Positions 21,450-32,784 of a stretch of 64,000 nt of DNA are shown here, piece after piece. Source of the DNA: Arbacia lixula (lineage: Eukaryota > Echinodermata > Echinoidea > Arbacioida > Arbaciidae); assembly GCA_963669155.1 (NCBI GenBank), contig OZ022586.1:7190018-7254017 (forward strand), read 5' to 3'. The notes under the pieces were generated by a model. The model searched no databases. It was given only the letters and a program-made list of their open reading frames with translations, and had not been told where the DNA came from. The translations under genes were made by a program, and so were the position numbers. Every line of letters begins with the position of its first letter. The first letter of the stretch is position 1.

Positions 21450-23020
21450 TCTTGTCGGTGTTAAATATCATGTGATATTAACAAACATTTCTTTGGCAAA
21501 TGTAACGCCATACCGTGTGAAAACTTTTACGTCACACGCAATATTGCACATACCAGTAGTCATTTTCATTCATGTATTCATGTAATTTCCGCCTTCACTT
21601 TGCAGTAGTTGTTGCTGGTTAGACATATCTGGGACAAGCTTTGGGATTACCATTAGTAACATATTATTGAAAGAGCCCTGGGCACATCCTTATGGATACT
21701 CTACTGGCTGGGAAAATGTGGAAAAAGTTCTGCTTCTTTCTTCATCAACATAATAATTAATTAATTACACAGAGTACCTGTAGGCCAATAACTTATGCAA
21801 ATTTTATGCAATTTCTGTGTCAAGTATTCCAAGGAAAGTCATTGTTAAAATGTCATGAAACCTACTTTAACAAAAATCTACTGACTCTATGATGTGTAAG
21901 TTTTTGACCTACATATGAAAATAGTATTCATTTGTATTGTACAAGAGCCTGGTCCATTGAACATACATTAACAAGATACAAATCTAATAGACAATTTATG
22001 GTGCATGCAACTGTTATGCATCTAGTTCTAACAATATAGAACGGACTATAGTATTAAAACCCCGAAGCTTGTCTGAGTTTTTTTTCCGACAGCAACAACA
22101 AATAGATTCACAGTGCGTTCAACCATTACAAATGATATATGAAATACAGGTGAATGTCATAACAACTTACTTTGCAGTTACAGTAAGAGTTGTGAATATG
22201 CCTTATTTCAAGCATGTGCTGTATACAGGAGTTTGGTTCAATTGAAGGGCACCTGCCAGGTATATTATGAGTAAGTGTATTAATGTGAAGGTACATGGTC
22301 ACTGTTACAAGGCATACATTAACTGTTTAACTCTTTCTCTGTCAGACAAATTGCTGGTCTATGTTATTTGTGTGTAAAACTGTGTATTCCTGATGAGGGG
22401 AGACCTCGATGGTGCATAAAGAGTTAACAGCCAGCATCCTCATTTTCAGGGGCACGTTGATGAGGAAGCATTAGCACTCATGATGAGTAAGACCAGATAT
22501 TGTCTCGGCTAATCCCACCTCACTCGCATGCTCCTTACCACCTTCTTAATCCACCCTTACCCACTTTTATCTTCCCCTTTACCTCTCCCTTTCTCTCTCA
22601 CTCAGCGAGGAGAAACATGAAACCACAGATTGTAACTTGGAAGAATGTTATTCATCCATACTTCCCGAAATAGCTGCAGGCTTTAAACTGACAAAGTCAT
22701 TGTTACAATCACGTTTTGGAGTTCTAGGAAAATTGTTTGCCATATATCATAAAATATGTTCCTTCCTATTTCATCATCCATGGTGAAGTACAAAAGTTAA
22801 TACAAGAAATTGGAGACATACATCATGGTATGTGAAAAAAAGTTTTAAAATTCAATCTCTGACAGAGAGAAAAAGATGGATGAAGAAAAAAACAAAAGTT
22901 AGAAAGATATACGTAATTGGAAATAATTTCCTGCAATTATAATTCAAGTGAATAAGATCCTCCGAAATAGATTTAACGGTGCACTGAGTAACGCAGTGTG
23001 TCACTTATTCTTGTCAAGTC
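21450..23020. other. Intronic/intergenic DNA
   Basis: Only the family A MITE at 22327-22427 is recognised. Short frames have no support. Confidence 0.45.
22327..22427. mobile_element. Short MITE, family A
   Basis: Begins TTAACTCTTTCTCTGTCAGA and ends GGTGCATAAAGAGTTAA, with the internal TTGCTGGTCTATG. Confidence 0.65.
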
Positions 23021-23021
23021 C

Positions 23022-23282
23022 CTGTCAGCATTACATGCAGAAAATGACATAATATCCTGATAAAGTTTGATAAAACCCTAGTTTGGACTTTTCCCACATT
23101 TGTAAACACACTTGAAAAGAGCCATCTCATTGCAGCTTATATTCCATGTCCTGTCAGCATCACATGCAGAAAATGACATAAATCATGACTAACTTTGATA
23201 AAACCCTGGTTTGGACTTTTCCCACATTTGTAAATGCACACATTTCAAGAGGGCCATCTCATTGCAGCTTATGTTCCATGTC
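23022..23282. repeat. Tandem duplication of about 130 bp
   Basis: Units 23022-23149 and 23150-23282 share CCTGTCAGCAT, ACATGCAGAAAATGACATAA, GTTTGGACTTTTCCCACATT and TCTCATTGCAGCTTAT in the same order. Confidence 0.85.
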
Positions 23283-23591
23283 CTTAAAAAAAAACTGCAA
23301 CCGGGCTTTAAATTCCTTCCACTTTTCAATGGGTTGGCAACATTGTAGCGTATTTGAACTTGCAAACAAATGCAGGGAGACGATTCCCTGGGGCATATTC
23401 CACAGGTAGCAATGGGTTCTGGAAATTGAATTAAGATGGCGAAACGAGAGAAACACCCCTCACCTATCACTCATACACATTGAGCTACTGCACAATACAT
23501 CCAGAAGGAGGGTGTAGTCTCCCTTTTTAGACTCATTTCACACAAGTAGTCCAAAGTAGCATACAGGTGTATGATTTTACATTATCAGTGC

Positions 23592-23750
23592 AGGGTCCCG
23601 TTGCATAGAACCTACCATTGATGGTAACTTTGCCATCAATAGCAAATTCTATGGAAACCTTGCATTTGATTGGCTATCGAGCGATGTTACCATGGTAGTT
23701 ACCATCGATGGCAGAGTTACCATCAATGGTAAGTTTTATGCAACAGGGCA
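23592..23750. mobile_element. Short MITE, GTTGCATA/ACCATTGATGG family
   Basis: About 160 bp with inverted ends. GGGTCCCGTTGCATAGAACC and TACCATTGATGGTAACTTTG at left recur complementary at right as AACTTACCATTG/GTTGCAT forms. TGATTGGCT is at 23668-23676. A related copy is at 53530-53686. Confidence 0.8.
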
Positions 23751-23751
23751 C

Positions 23752-24077
23752 AGAAAATAGACACAGGCTCAGGGAGATGTATATTGACATTTGAAATTTG
23801 AATGAAATCAGAGTATATTGCACTGCATGGTTCGATGTGTCTTATTTTTTGTTGTCATGCTTTAAAGAGGACCCCTTTATATTTTGCATGTCATACAGTC
23901 ACAGAACTTAGACACTGTATGTTGAAAGTAGTCCCATGAAAATTGAGTATTCTGATTGAGTAATGTGGTTTAGGAAAACTTAGCATTTTTTTGTAAGTAG
24001 TGAGCAGTAGTGAAGATGGTTCTGTGACATTTGCTCTTGCCACAGTTGATCTTGCCTTTGTCAGTTTCTTATTTTAG
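23752..24077. other. No recognised feature
   Basis: AT-rich DNA before the 48-bp minisatellite; nothing recognised. Confidence 0.45.
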
Positions 24078-24570
24078 TCCAAGCTCTTAATGTTATAGAC
24101 CCTGGACCCAACACTAGTCCAACTTCAAAGACTGTAGACCCAATACTAGTCCAACTCATGACTTTTAGACTATGGACCCAATACTAGTCCAACTCTTGAT
24201 TTTATAGACCCTGGACCTAACACTAGTCCAACTCTAAACTATAAGACTTTGGACCCAATACTATTCCAACTCTTCACTTTTAGACTATGGACTCAACACT
24301 AAACCAACTCTAAACTATAAGACTGTGGACCCACTATTAGTCCAACTCTTGACTTTTCGACTGTGGATTCCAATACTAGTCCAACTCTAGACATACCCTG
24401 GACCCAACACTGGCAATAGAACTTGGAGTCCAACTCCAAGCTATGAGGCTATGGAACTAATACTAGTCCAAGTATTGACTTTTTGACTATGGACCTAAAA
24501 CTAGTTCAACTTTAAACTTGAAAACTATGGACCCAATACTAGTCCAGCTCTTTAACTTTATAGATCCTCT
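24078..24570. repeat. Minisatellite of about 48-bp units, about 10 copies
   Basis: Repeating TAGACTATGGACCCAATACT and AGTCCAACTCT with variable TTGACTTT/AAACTATA linkers. Units are diverged and spaced 45-55 bp, so the array is old. Confidence 0.9.
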
Positions 24571-24879
24571 ACTCAACAATATACCTAACCATATGTCTGG
24601 CCCTGAACCTAACCTACAGGTGAAACCGATTTGCCATCTTTACCTAAACTCTCTGTTTATAACCTTCTTTCTATCTTTCTATTGCCCGAAGCAAATGTTG
24701 TCAAAGCAAATGTTATTTCGGCATTTAGATGTGTGCTTTAAACTCTTCTGTTCACGACTGAAAGGGCAGGCTTTACTCTTTGATCTCTGTGGAATAGCAC
24801 TCTGGCAAAACCACAATCCTCTGGCTCCAGGTCTGATTTGTGAGACTACAGATTGTTATAGGTTATTCCCTAAAGAAGT

Positions 24880-25250
24880 TATTGTTGGTGCGAAATTGGT
24901 TAACCCACCGTGACCTTTTAACTTTTATGGGTCTGGATGTTGAAGACTGATAATTGACAGGGAGTTACATTTGAATCACTTTAAAATAGAAATCATTGTC
25001 ATTGCCAAATTGGTTAACCCACATTGACCTTAGATTGGAAAGGAAAGGGTAGATCACAGAAACATTTGATCAGAAGTATGTTGGTATTTCTGCTATCATG
25101 AAATTTCTATTTCTTCTGCCATGATATCATAGCTCCCTAAGTCATTTGTTAATTTGACACGTTTGGTTCTGAATATGAAGAGCAGCAGTAACTGTTTATA
25201 ATAGAAGTCATTGTCATTGCCAAATTGGTTAACTCACATTGACCCTACCT
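24880..25250. repeat. Diverged long-period repeat (AAATTGGTTAACCCAC)
   Basis: GTCATTGCCAAATTGGTTAA with a following ACATTGACC recurs near 24880, 24998 and 25213, with a fainter relative near 25997. Some interunit text is also similar (TCTGCTATCATGA-like and TGCCATGATA-like words). Confidence 0.55.
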
Positions 25251-25259
25251 TGACAGAGG

Positions 25260-26750
25260 GAGATGAGATAAATAGCTCATTAGAATTCTCTTGGTAAATG
25301 TCCAATATCATTGAATTATGATTTCTTTATTGCCATGATAATGTGAGTACTTAGACATTTGGGACCAAACGCATAGTACAAATGGTATCATTACGAGAAG
25401 CAGAAGCCATAAGTAGGGATCATACTGTAAGAGGACTTACAAAGTTTCAAGTTAAAGACAGCCCGTCCCTTTTTCAGATCACCACAAAACCATCAAAACA
25501 TTGGCAAAACATAGAGAGAAGTGTTAGCAAGCTGTATATTCATAATTTGAAACTGATACATAGTGTAAAATTCAAATAATGCACATACACAATGTCTGAT
25601 TAATAATCTTTACCTCAGGCTCCTAGCAGTTTGTGTTGAAATAACTGCTTTATTGATTAATTTTGGTAATTACTCATAAAATTAGGATTTCACACATGCA
25701 TAATAACCACATAGATACTGTAACAAAAACTAATACTTTTTTACATATACAGAAAGCTTCAACATGCTATATTCTTAGAAATGGTCTTGAATCACACTTT
25801 CTTCAATTTACGATCGTGATAGACGATTTAAACTTTTAAGCTTGCAAAAGGGACGGACAATCTTTAACCCACTAATCTATTGCAGGACAATTGGGGTCTC
25901 ACATTACTGCTCATCCACCTACTAGTCTCTAACCAGGGTCTGTAATCTGAGTCTAAGCACTGATAACCAGGGTATCTACCTGTAAGTCAATGTCAATGCT
26001 AGATTAGTTAACCCTCCTTGACACTGGTTTATTGTTGGAAGGGTGGGGATGGTTTTCCCATTAGTATTCACTCACTCACTAGTTTCAAACTAGTTTTTCT
26101 TGTCTGGTGGGTTTGAGCTTTCCATTTCAGTAGCTTGTCAAGCTGCTGGCTACCAGAGGCACTTCCTGTGATATGTTGCTCTTATATTCTAGATTAACCC
26201 TTCCCTTGCCAGATAAAATGCTGCTCTATGGGATTTGCGTGCATGATTGGTGAAATACCGACCGGTATTTACTCTTTGCGCGCTGTTGAGACTTTTTGTA
26301 CTGGTAATGCACACCAATTCCAAAGGGCAGTATGGAGTCTGGCAGAGAAGGAGTTAAATCTGCAGGCACGGGCAGGTTAACTGCATTAAGAACCTGGAAG
26401 TGGTTTGCTGATGTTGGAGCACGTGTGCCAATTTGAAATGTTTAGCAATAGCATGATATTTGTCTGTGGAATAAAATTAGTCAATTGCATAGAATAAGGT
26501 AATGAAGTCTTTATTTAGGTATTTTCTTTCTATTGAAATGCTAAAAACTCATAGAGCAATGCTTTATCTGGCTCTGAAGAATTTGAATGATGTTGGGTGT
26601 TAAGTGTTTATAGCTGTAAACCTAAATGAAATGCCTTACCATGAAAAAACTAGGCAGAAATCAATCCAGAAAACGTGCATAGTGCAGCATACATCTATGG
26701 ATTAACATTAATTAAATATGTTGACTACACTACATTGATCACACACTGAC
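25260..26750. other. Intronic/intergenic DNA
   Basis: One family A MITE (26194-26356); otherwise nothing recognised. Confidence 0.45.
26194..26356. mobile_element. MITE, family A, longer form
   Basis: About 163 bp: TTAACCCTTCCCTTGCCAGA at left, with CTGCTCTATGGGATTTGCGT, and GGCAGAGAAGGAGTTAA at right. The extra internal 70 bp contain an ACCGACCGGT word and a CTTTGCGCGC stretch absent from shorter members. Confidence 0.65.
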
Positions 26751-26971
26751 CTAACATGATACGCACTGAATCCTCGCAGAACCAAGGCATGAAAAGACCA
26801 TTGATTGATAACACAGTGAATGAGCCCATGGTAGTGAGATGGTTAACGATTGTGGCATAGGGGGTTCCCAGGAAGTCCAGTATGAGATGACCACTGATGA
26901 CCATGCCAGACAAGCGTCTGCCAAAACTGTTATCTTCTAGATCAAGATGAGTAGAATGAAGATGTTTCAGA
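26751..26971 (-). CDS. Weak candidate internal exon on the minus strand
   Basis: A minus-strand frame of about 90 codons without stops includes SLKHLHSTHLDLEDNSFG, a leucine-rich-repeat-like spacing. GHLILDFLGTPYATIV and SFTVLSINGLFMPWFCEDS follow. Possible boundaries are an ATTATCAG acceptor before 26971 and a TTAG|GTCAGT donor after 26751 (221 bp). The donor has an unfavourable C at +3. The protein text looks less repetitive than other frames in the window, but no family is recognised and chance or a decayed transposon cannot be excluded. Confidence 0.2.
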
Positions 26972-27063
26972 CTGATAATCAGGGTCAGGAACTTCACCAG
27001 GGGTGCAAGGGGCCTGTCTGGATGTAGACTATAGGCCTAGGGGTGTCTTCATTGGCCCGCTGT

Positions 27064-27437
27064 GGCGAAATAGCTAGTTAGTTCTGATCGGCATAGCCTA
27101 TACTGATCACGAAATAACCAGCTATTTGCATCTTCATCAGCCAGATCAGGCGAAATAGCTAGCTATTTGCATCTTCATTAGCCAGATCAGGCAAAATAGC
27201 TAGGTATTTGCATCTTCATTAGCCAGATCAGGCGAAATAGCTAGCTATTTGCATCTTCATTAGCCAGATTAGGCGAAATAGCTAGCTATTTGCATCTTCA
27301 TTAGCCAGATCAGGCAAAATAGCTAGCTATTTGCATCTTCATTAGCCAGATCAAGTGAAATAGCTAGCTATTTGGTCAAGAAAATTTCCCAAGAAATCTT
27401 GGGCTAGATGGCCAAATAGCGAGCTAGCTCGCTATTT
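27064..27437. repeat. 41-bp satellite array with a palindrome in every unit
   Basis: Six copies of AAATAGCTAGCTATTT (one with a mismatch, at 27194) start at 27153, 27194, 27235, 27276, 27317 and 27358, exactly 41 bp apart. The linker between them is GCATCTTCATTAGCCAGATC plus AGGCG. Degenerate flanking units are at 27064 and about 27109. The array is closed by a longer, 24-nt perfect palindrome at 27414-27437 and a CCCAAGA/TCTTGGG hairpin at 27389-27404. Confidence 0.95.
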
Positions 27438-27439
27438 TG

Positions 27440-28170
27440 TGGAGTGTTTTCATTAGCCTGAAAATTTTCTCGATCCCAGCATGCATCAGCGCACACTGAA
27501 GCATTGTTTATGTTAGATTTTGATATGTGCGTGAACGCGAGCTTACTGCATGGGGTGAAGACTGGATAGGAAAGAGTAAAAAGAGGAGAAATGGATTTTG
27601 TTTTTATATGATAACACTATTAGACTATTTTTAGTTTTAGTTTTTAGTGTTCAAACCAAGAATAAATGAGACGAAATGGAATTTAAAGGGGAGAGTGGTG
27701 ATGGGAGTTGGGAACTAGTCAGAACAGAGTTATACTGAAAAAGAAAATAAAGGAATGTAATATGTTAAAAAAAAAATGTGGAGCTGCAAAATAACGTCAG
27801 TACCACTCAAGCATCATGCTGGCATCATGCTGCAACCACGTTGGCCAACATCACATGTGCAGAGGGCAAGAAACCCATCAAAAGCACCTGTTAATTTGTC
27901 CCCTTTCACACGGCATTTGCGAATTTCCCCCAGCAACCTCTTTTGGAACTAATAACCTACACCCCTCTCCTTCGTCATTCAAACAATTTCCTAGTATGGA
28001 GGACACAGTATGTCCCCTTTTGTGTGTCGGATGTAGGTCTTCCGTCTAGTCCAAACATCATTTGTTGGAGACGGTTACGGGATTCATCAGGGACAATTGG
28101 CGATTGTGATGAATACTGAAATTAAATTGCTTTCCTCTAGATTATTTTGATTGCTATCTCTGGGGACTCC
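27440..28170. other. No recognised feature
   Basis: No exon or repeat end identified. Confidence 0.45.
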
Positions 28171-28179
28171 AGGGGTTAC

Positions 28180-28209
28180 CTGAGGGGGGGGGGGGGTAGA
28201 GAGAAAGGA

Positions 28210-28269
<60 letters not shown>

Positions 28270-28329
28270 GATAGGCACAAACACGGGCAGATAAACAAAT
28301 AGTCCATGTACAGATGGAGACATACAGTA

Positions 28330-28401
<72 letters not shown>

Positions 28402-28402
28402 T
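28180..28402. repeat. Poly(G) and (GA)n microsatellites
   Basis: A G run at 28183-28196, then GA runs at about 28213-28265 and 28331-28400. Ser/Leu-rich minus-strand frames are artefacts. Confidence 0.95.
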
Positions 28403-28404
28403 GT

Positions 28405-29640
28405 GAGAAAGAGAGAGGGATAGAAAATAAGGAAAAGGAATGACAGAAACAGTGAAAGATAACTAAATGTAGATAGATAGTTAGAAATCGAGATAGGTTA
28501 GTAAATATATTTACTGATTGATAGATAGATAACAAGTAACCCTAAAGAAAGAAAGGTCGAATTTAAAAAGATACACAAATGTATGAAGAATCGTACATAC
28601 TGCACCTGAATATGGAAGGAGTGATTACTGTGTATGTTCCTTTCATACCAACTCTTTGCAAGAAAATGTGTCAGTTTATATGTAAATGAATGTTAGAAAC
28701 ATCCCTGAAGGGGAAATGTTTTATCTAGAGGACAAAATATGCTGTTCATTAAACATGTATCATAAGTTCAAGGCTAACCCAAATGTTGTCTGTTAGGGCA
28801 GTGGATTTATGATTAAATATATGCAATTTCATCACACCCTCAACTCAATGCTTACATTACATTTGTTCTGTTCAAATTGCATACTTGCCTCCAGAAAGAA
28901 GGCCCAGTTTTGGCAAATTTCCCACATTTTGATATCTTTCCTAGAAGGTGTCTGATCAAATGAAGCTTGCCTAGAGCTGAAGCATGCAGGAAAGAAGCAA
29001 ATTTCCTGAACAAATTGACAGGGAAATATTCATCTATCAATGGGAAGGACTGCCAATCCGCTTGGGTCATTGCCATTTGATCGAAATCCCATTTTGTCTG
29101 CTCGCATGGGTTGTAGATTAGGGTTAGGGTTAAGGGTTAACTGATCAGTAGAAAAAAATACAAATTTATATTTGGGGGTTTCGTTTGAAGCATTCACCTT
29201 GTTGCATATATATTTTTCAATTGTAACTTACTATTAATAGTGCTACCATGGTATATTACAATGGGCTTTCAGCTTTATTGCTGTTGCTATGACAGTTTAC
29301 AAAGGTAAGTTATAATAGTTACAATAGTTACAATACTTCCATCAGTTGAAAACATATATGGAACATGGCCCTAATGTCATGAACTGAGCTCTTTGAACTT
29401 TGTTCAGTATCATCCCCGGTGAGGATTAATACATCGCTGGGAAAAAATTTGTAGGGGCTTGGGCGATTTTGCCCCCGAAATGCTGAAAAGAGCCCTGTAA
29501 AGTGTTAAAAGAGCCCCCAAATTTCTCATAGATACTAGGTAAAGTTGTAGCCACATCAGCCAATGTGCTCAAAAAGAAGCCCCCGAAAATTTTGAATTAA
29601 TCTTTTCCCTGATATATTGTTACCAGGGCTTACTTTTAGC
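28405..29640. other. Intergenic/intronic DNA with a short TTAGGG run
   Basis: At 29117-29145 the plus strand reads TTAGGGTTAGGGTTAAGGGTTA-like: three imperfect telomere-type units. Nothing else is recognised. Confidence 0.5.
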
Positions 29641-29662
29641 ATGGGGGGGGGGGGGGGGGGGG
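29640..29662. repeat. Poly(G) tract
   Basis: About 18 consecutive G. Confidence 0.95.
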
Positions 29663-29753
29663 CGCTGTATGACTGTGGCCCCCCATGAACTGTTTTGACT
29701 GAGGTAGAAGAAATGAGATACTTTCAGAGTAGAATCTCATTCCGTATCCATAT

Positions 29754-29844
29754 TTAACCCTCTATGTACCAGACAAACTGGTGCCCTATGTGATTTGTGT
29801 GTATTACTTGAGAGGGAATGCACATGCAATATACAAAGAGTTAA
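29754..29844. mobile_element. Short MITE, family A
   Basis: TTAACCCTCTATGTACCAGA at left, GATTTGTGTGTATTACT inside, and CAAAGAGTTAA at right. Confidence 0.7.
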
Positions 29845-30104
29845 CCCACAAAATGTGGTCGTGGGGACAGCTCCCCTGTCATCAAAACTGTGGGCATTCA
29901 CTTTACCAGTGAACAGATGACAGACCCAGGGCGTGTTTGCATTGGAGTCTGCAGATTTGATTGGATCAAGGGATTCTGACCCGTTTCCTGGCAGCTGGGC
30001 AGGTAGAAATTGAGGCATGGAGAAGAGTGGAGTTGAAGTTGAAATGGAAGATTTGGATGAATAGAGACAAGGCGGATATGGAACATAGCTCAAATATGAG
30101 AACG

Positions 30105-30251
30105 TGAGAGAAGGAGAGAGAGAGAGAGATAGATAGAGAGAGAGATGGAGAGAGAGCGAGAGTAAGATAGAGGGATAGAGATCGAAAGAGAGAGATGGGA
30201 GAGAAAGAGAGAGGGAGAGAGAGGGGGTGAAGGGAGATGGGAGAGAGAGGT

Positions 30252-30314
<63 letters not shown>
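30105..30314. repeat. (GA)n microsatellite region
   Basis: Interrupted GA repeats, purest at about 30257-30312, adjoining the CCCCGTTCATATAC element. Confidence 0.95.
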
Positions 30315-30315
<1 letters not shown>

Positions 30316-30351
30316 GTAGGGTGGGGGAGGAGGGGGGCGAAGAGGAGTTTC

Positions 30352-30817
30352 TAACCCCGTTCATATACACCGCCTATCCGCGAAAAAGGCGCAACATTTG
30401 CGCCTATTTTGCCGATGCATTACCGATAGCTGCGTATATGAACGGGAATCGCTCAAATAATGCGGTATTTGCTTCCTCCTTTTTTGCGCTTATTTTGCGG
30501 CTTTTTTGCGGATCGAGACCTAGTAATAATACCGCAATATTGCGGTAAGCGAATCCTATAAACTGCGTCCGCAAAATAGGCGTAAATGTTGCGCCTTTAG
30601 CATCGCGCTCTGGCCTGTTGGTTGCTAATCCTACCGCTCGTATGGCTGAGCGGAGCATGTCACCATTGGTTTGGAGAGAGTCCAGCTGTCCAAAACACCG
30701 CAACATTACGGCTTTTGGGGGTGTATATGAACGGTGCTTTTGCGGCTCGCTGGAAACTTGCTTACCGATGTGCATCGGTAATAATAGCGGTATATGGTAT
30801 ATGAACGGGGCTATTGA
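30352..30817. mobile_element. 470-bp MITE, CCCCGTTCATATAC family, copy 1
   Basis: Starts TAACCCCGTTCATATAC and ends GTATATGAACGGGGCTATTG, the inverted complement with one difference. The terminal motif also recurs inside: TATATGAACGGG near 30433-30444 and TATATGAACGG near 30723-30733. The interior is rich in GCGG/CCGC words and TTTTGCG. Copy 2 at 52096-52565 differs at only about ten positions by eye. A minus-strand frame conserved between copies is explained by this identity and has no codon-level signal of function. Confidence 0.9.
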
Positions 30818-31150
30818 GGAAGAGAGATGGGGTGGGGGTGCAGGGGATGGAGGAAGAAAGTGGGGAGAGAGGTGACGTGAGGTAGGGAGAGGGAGAGAGA
30901 GAGATAGAGAGAGAGAGTGAGAGAAAGACAGAAAGAGAGAGAAGGAAAGGGAGAGAATGAAGGCAGAAAAAGTTCTTGTCTCTGTGATATGGAGCTATAT
31001 AGTGCAAGTCCTGTGTGGTACTCACATCTATCCTTATTAATGTTAAAGCAAAATGGCATCTGGCAGGAAGTACAGGGTGTGTGTGTCAAGTTAGCTCTGA
31101 GCATGCTCTCAGCTCTGTTCATACCCCCCCCCCCCCCCCCCCCCTATAAG
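30818..31150. repeat. GA-rich block and poly(C) tract
   Basis: GA/GGGA-rich sequence at 30820-30960 and a C run of about 20 nt at 31125-31144. Confidence 0.85.
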
Positions 31151-31344
31151 AAAGGGTTGCTCTGCTAAACTCTGAGCAGCGATCGATCATTGGTTGCAGA
31201 AATGAATTCAGTCCAGAGCGTTACAAATGTCCTTTTTGTTATGACAACATCAGACCCGGGTCTAGACCACAGGCTAGTTGGCATGAGTCATCAAGGATAG
31301 GGGTCTTTCCTGAAGCCCCATCCATCCATGCATGCATAATGCCA

Positions 31345-31645
31345 CAGGGGCCTTGGACTGTGCCCAGCCACTGTAACAGAGACCAGGGTGAATTCACACT
31401 AGAGTTTTCATCATTGGACCATGCTTAGTTACTGTAACAAAGACCAAGGTTCTTTCATACTAGAGTTTATATCCTTGGATGGTACTTTACTATTGTAACA
31501 TAGACCAGGGTGCATTCACACCAGACTTGTTCATTGAGGTTGAATTTTCATCCCTGGACCATGCTAGTTATTGAAACAGAGACCAGGGTGCATTCACACC
31601 AGACTTCTACATTGAGGTTGAGCATACATCATTGAACCATGTTTA
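31345..31645. repeat. Diverged tandem repeat of about 80 bp
   Basis: CTGTAACAGAGACCAGGGT, TTCACACTAGAGTTTT and TTGGACCATGCTTAGTTA recur about four times at 65-95 bp intervals. It is immediately followed by the 373-bp palindrome. Confidence 0.8.
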
Positions 31646-31650
31646 GTTCC

Positions 31651-32023
31651 TTAAAGGCAGTATACTGTACTGGGAAGACAAAAAGGCCTTCAAAAGGTAA
31701 TTGTGAGCAATCTTCTTGCCAATGGTGTTAAATTCATGTCTTGTCCATTTTAGAAACTTGCTGATAGTTATTTGCTCTGATATGATCCACATTTGGAATA
31801 ATTAGTGAGTTAACCACAAATCCTCAAATTGTTCGGCCCGAACAATTTGAGGATTTGTGGTTAACTCACTAATTATTCCAAATGTGGATCATATCAGAGC
31901 AAATAACTATTAGCAAGTTTCTAAAATGGACAAGACATGAATTTAACACCATTGGCAAGAAGATTGCTCACAATTACCTTTTGAAGGCCTTTTTGTCTTC
32001 CCAGTACAGTATACTCCCTTTAA
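31651..32023. mobile_element. 373-bp near-perfect palindrome (foldback element)
   Basis: Two arms of 186 nt meet at a single central C (31837). By eye they differ at only two positions. The ends are TTAAAGG and CCTTTAA and the centre is TTGTTCGG-C-CCGAACAA. A diverged full copy is at 47086-47455 and a half copy at 46218-46310. TTAA at both ends may be a piggyBac-type target or part of the palindrome. There is no coding capacity. Confidence 0.95.
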
Positions 32024-32784
32024 CCATGGCAGGATTGGCAGCATTCCCAAATGTCATTTAAAAAACTGTGGAATTAATATTGAGCTTACATTTAGATGTT
32101 CGCACATTTCTTTCCAGCACCTTACGGAGCAATCAGATTAAATCTATAAGGAGTTGTACAAGTGTGAAATCCTCTGATGCCACTTCATGTATTGTTGCAT
32201 CCATGCTGGACTCTGAGTAAAGGCAGGCTTTGTTAACACCTTTTTTTCCAGCACCAAACAAAGCAGTGTGGTATAAATCTGAAGAAAGCTGCTCTAGTGT
32301 GAAATCTCCCCTGATGACACTTCATGTATTGTTGAATCCACGCTGGGCTTGGGTGAATGAAATCCATCTCAAAGTAAACTGTAGGCTGTCACAGTATAAC
32401 AGGTATCAGGGTTACAAATAAGGTTTTCAAGACACCTTTCCTTGCTCAGTAGCAGTAATAACAGGTAATATCTTGTAATACAATATAAAACTACATTCTG
32501 TGTCTCTCTGGTGTCGAAAAGAATACACAGGGTTCAGGGCGATTTATCACCTAAATGCAAACAATATCCCTGGTAGATGACAAAAGATTCCCTGTGGAAA
32601 CACTGCTGTAAGTGGTAACATTCAAACTTTTTAGAAATGAAAATTTTCCCCTCTTGTTAGTCTTTGCCCTCAGTTGATTTGAGTAGATAATATAGAAGGT
32701 TCATTGATACCTATCTTACCCTAGACTTTTATCTAATTCCCAGCAGAGAAATGAGTTTGTTTTTCAGCGAAAACAGCTCTAGAG
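32024..32784. other. No recognised feature
   Basis: A weak internal similarity (CTGATGACACTTCATGTATT-like text near 32172 and 32313) suggests an old duplication of about 140 bp. No exon seen. Confidence 0.5.

Noticed and set aside
24518..24913. 131-codon plus-strand frame
   Set aside because: Starts inside the 48-bp minisatellite and has no recognisable feature.
27127..27374. CRISPR-like regular array
   Set aside because: No unique spacers: the whole 41-bp unit repeats, and the genome is eukaryotic.
30404..30775. 123-codon minus-strand frame conserved in the two 470-bp MITEs
   Set aside because: Conserved only because the copies are nearly identical; lacks domains, and the nucleotide palindromic structure explains its content.
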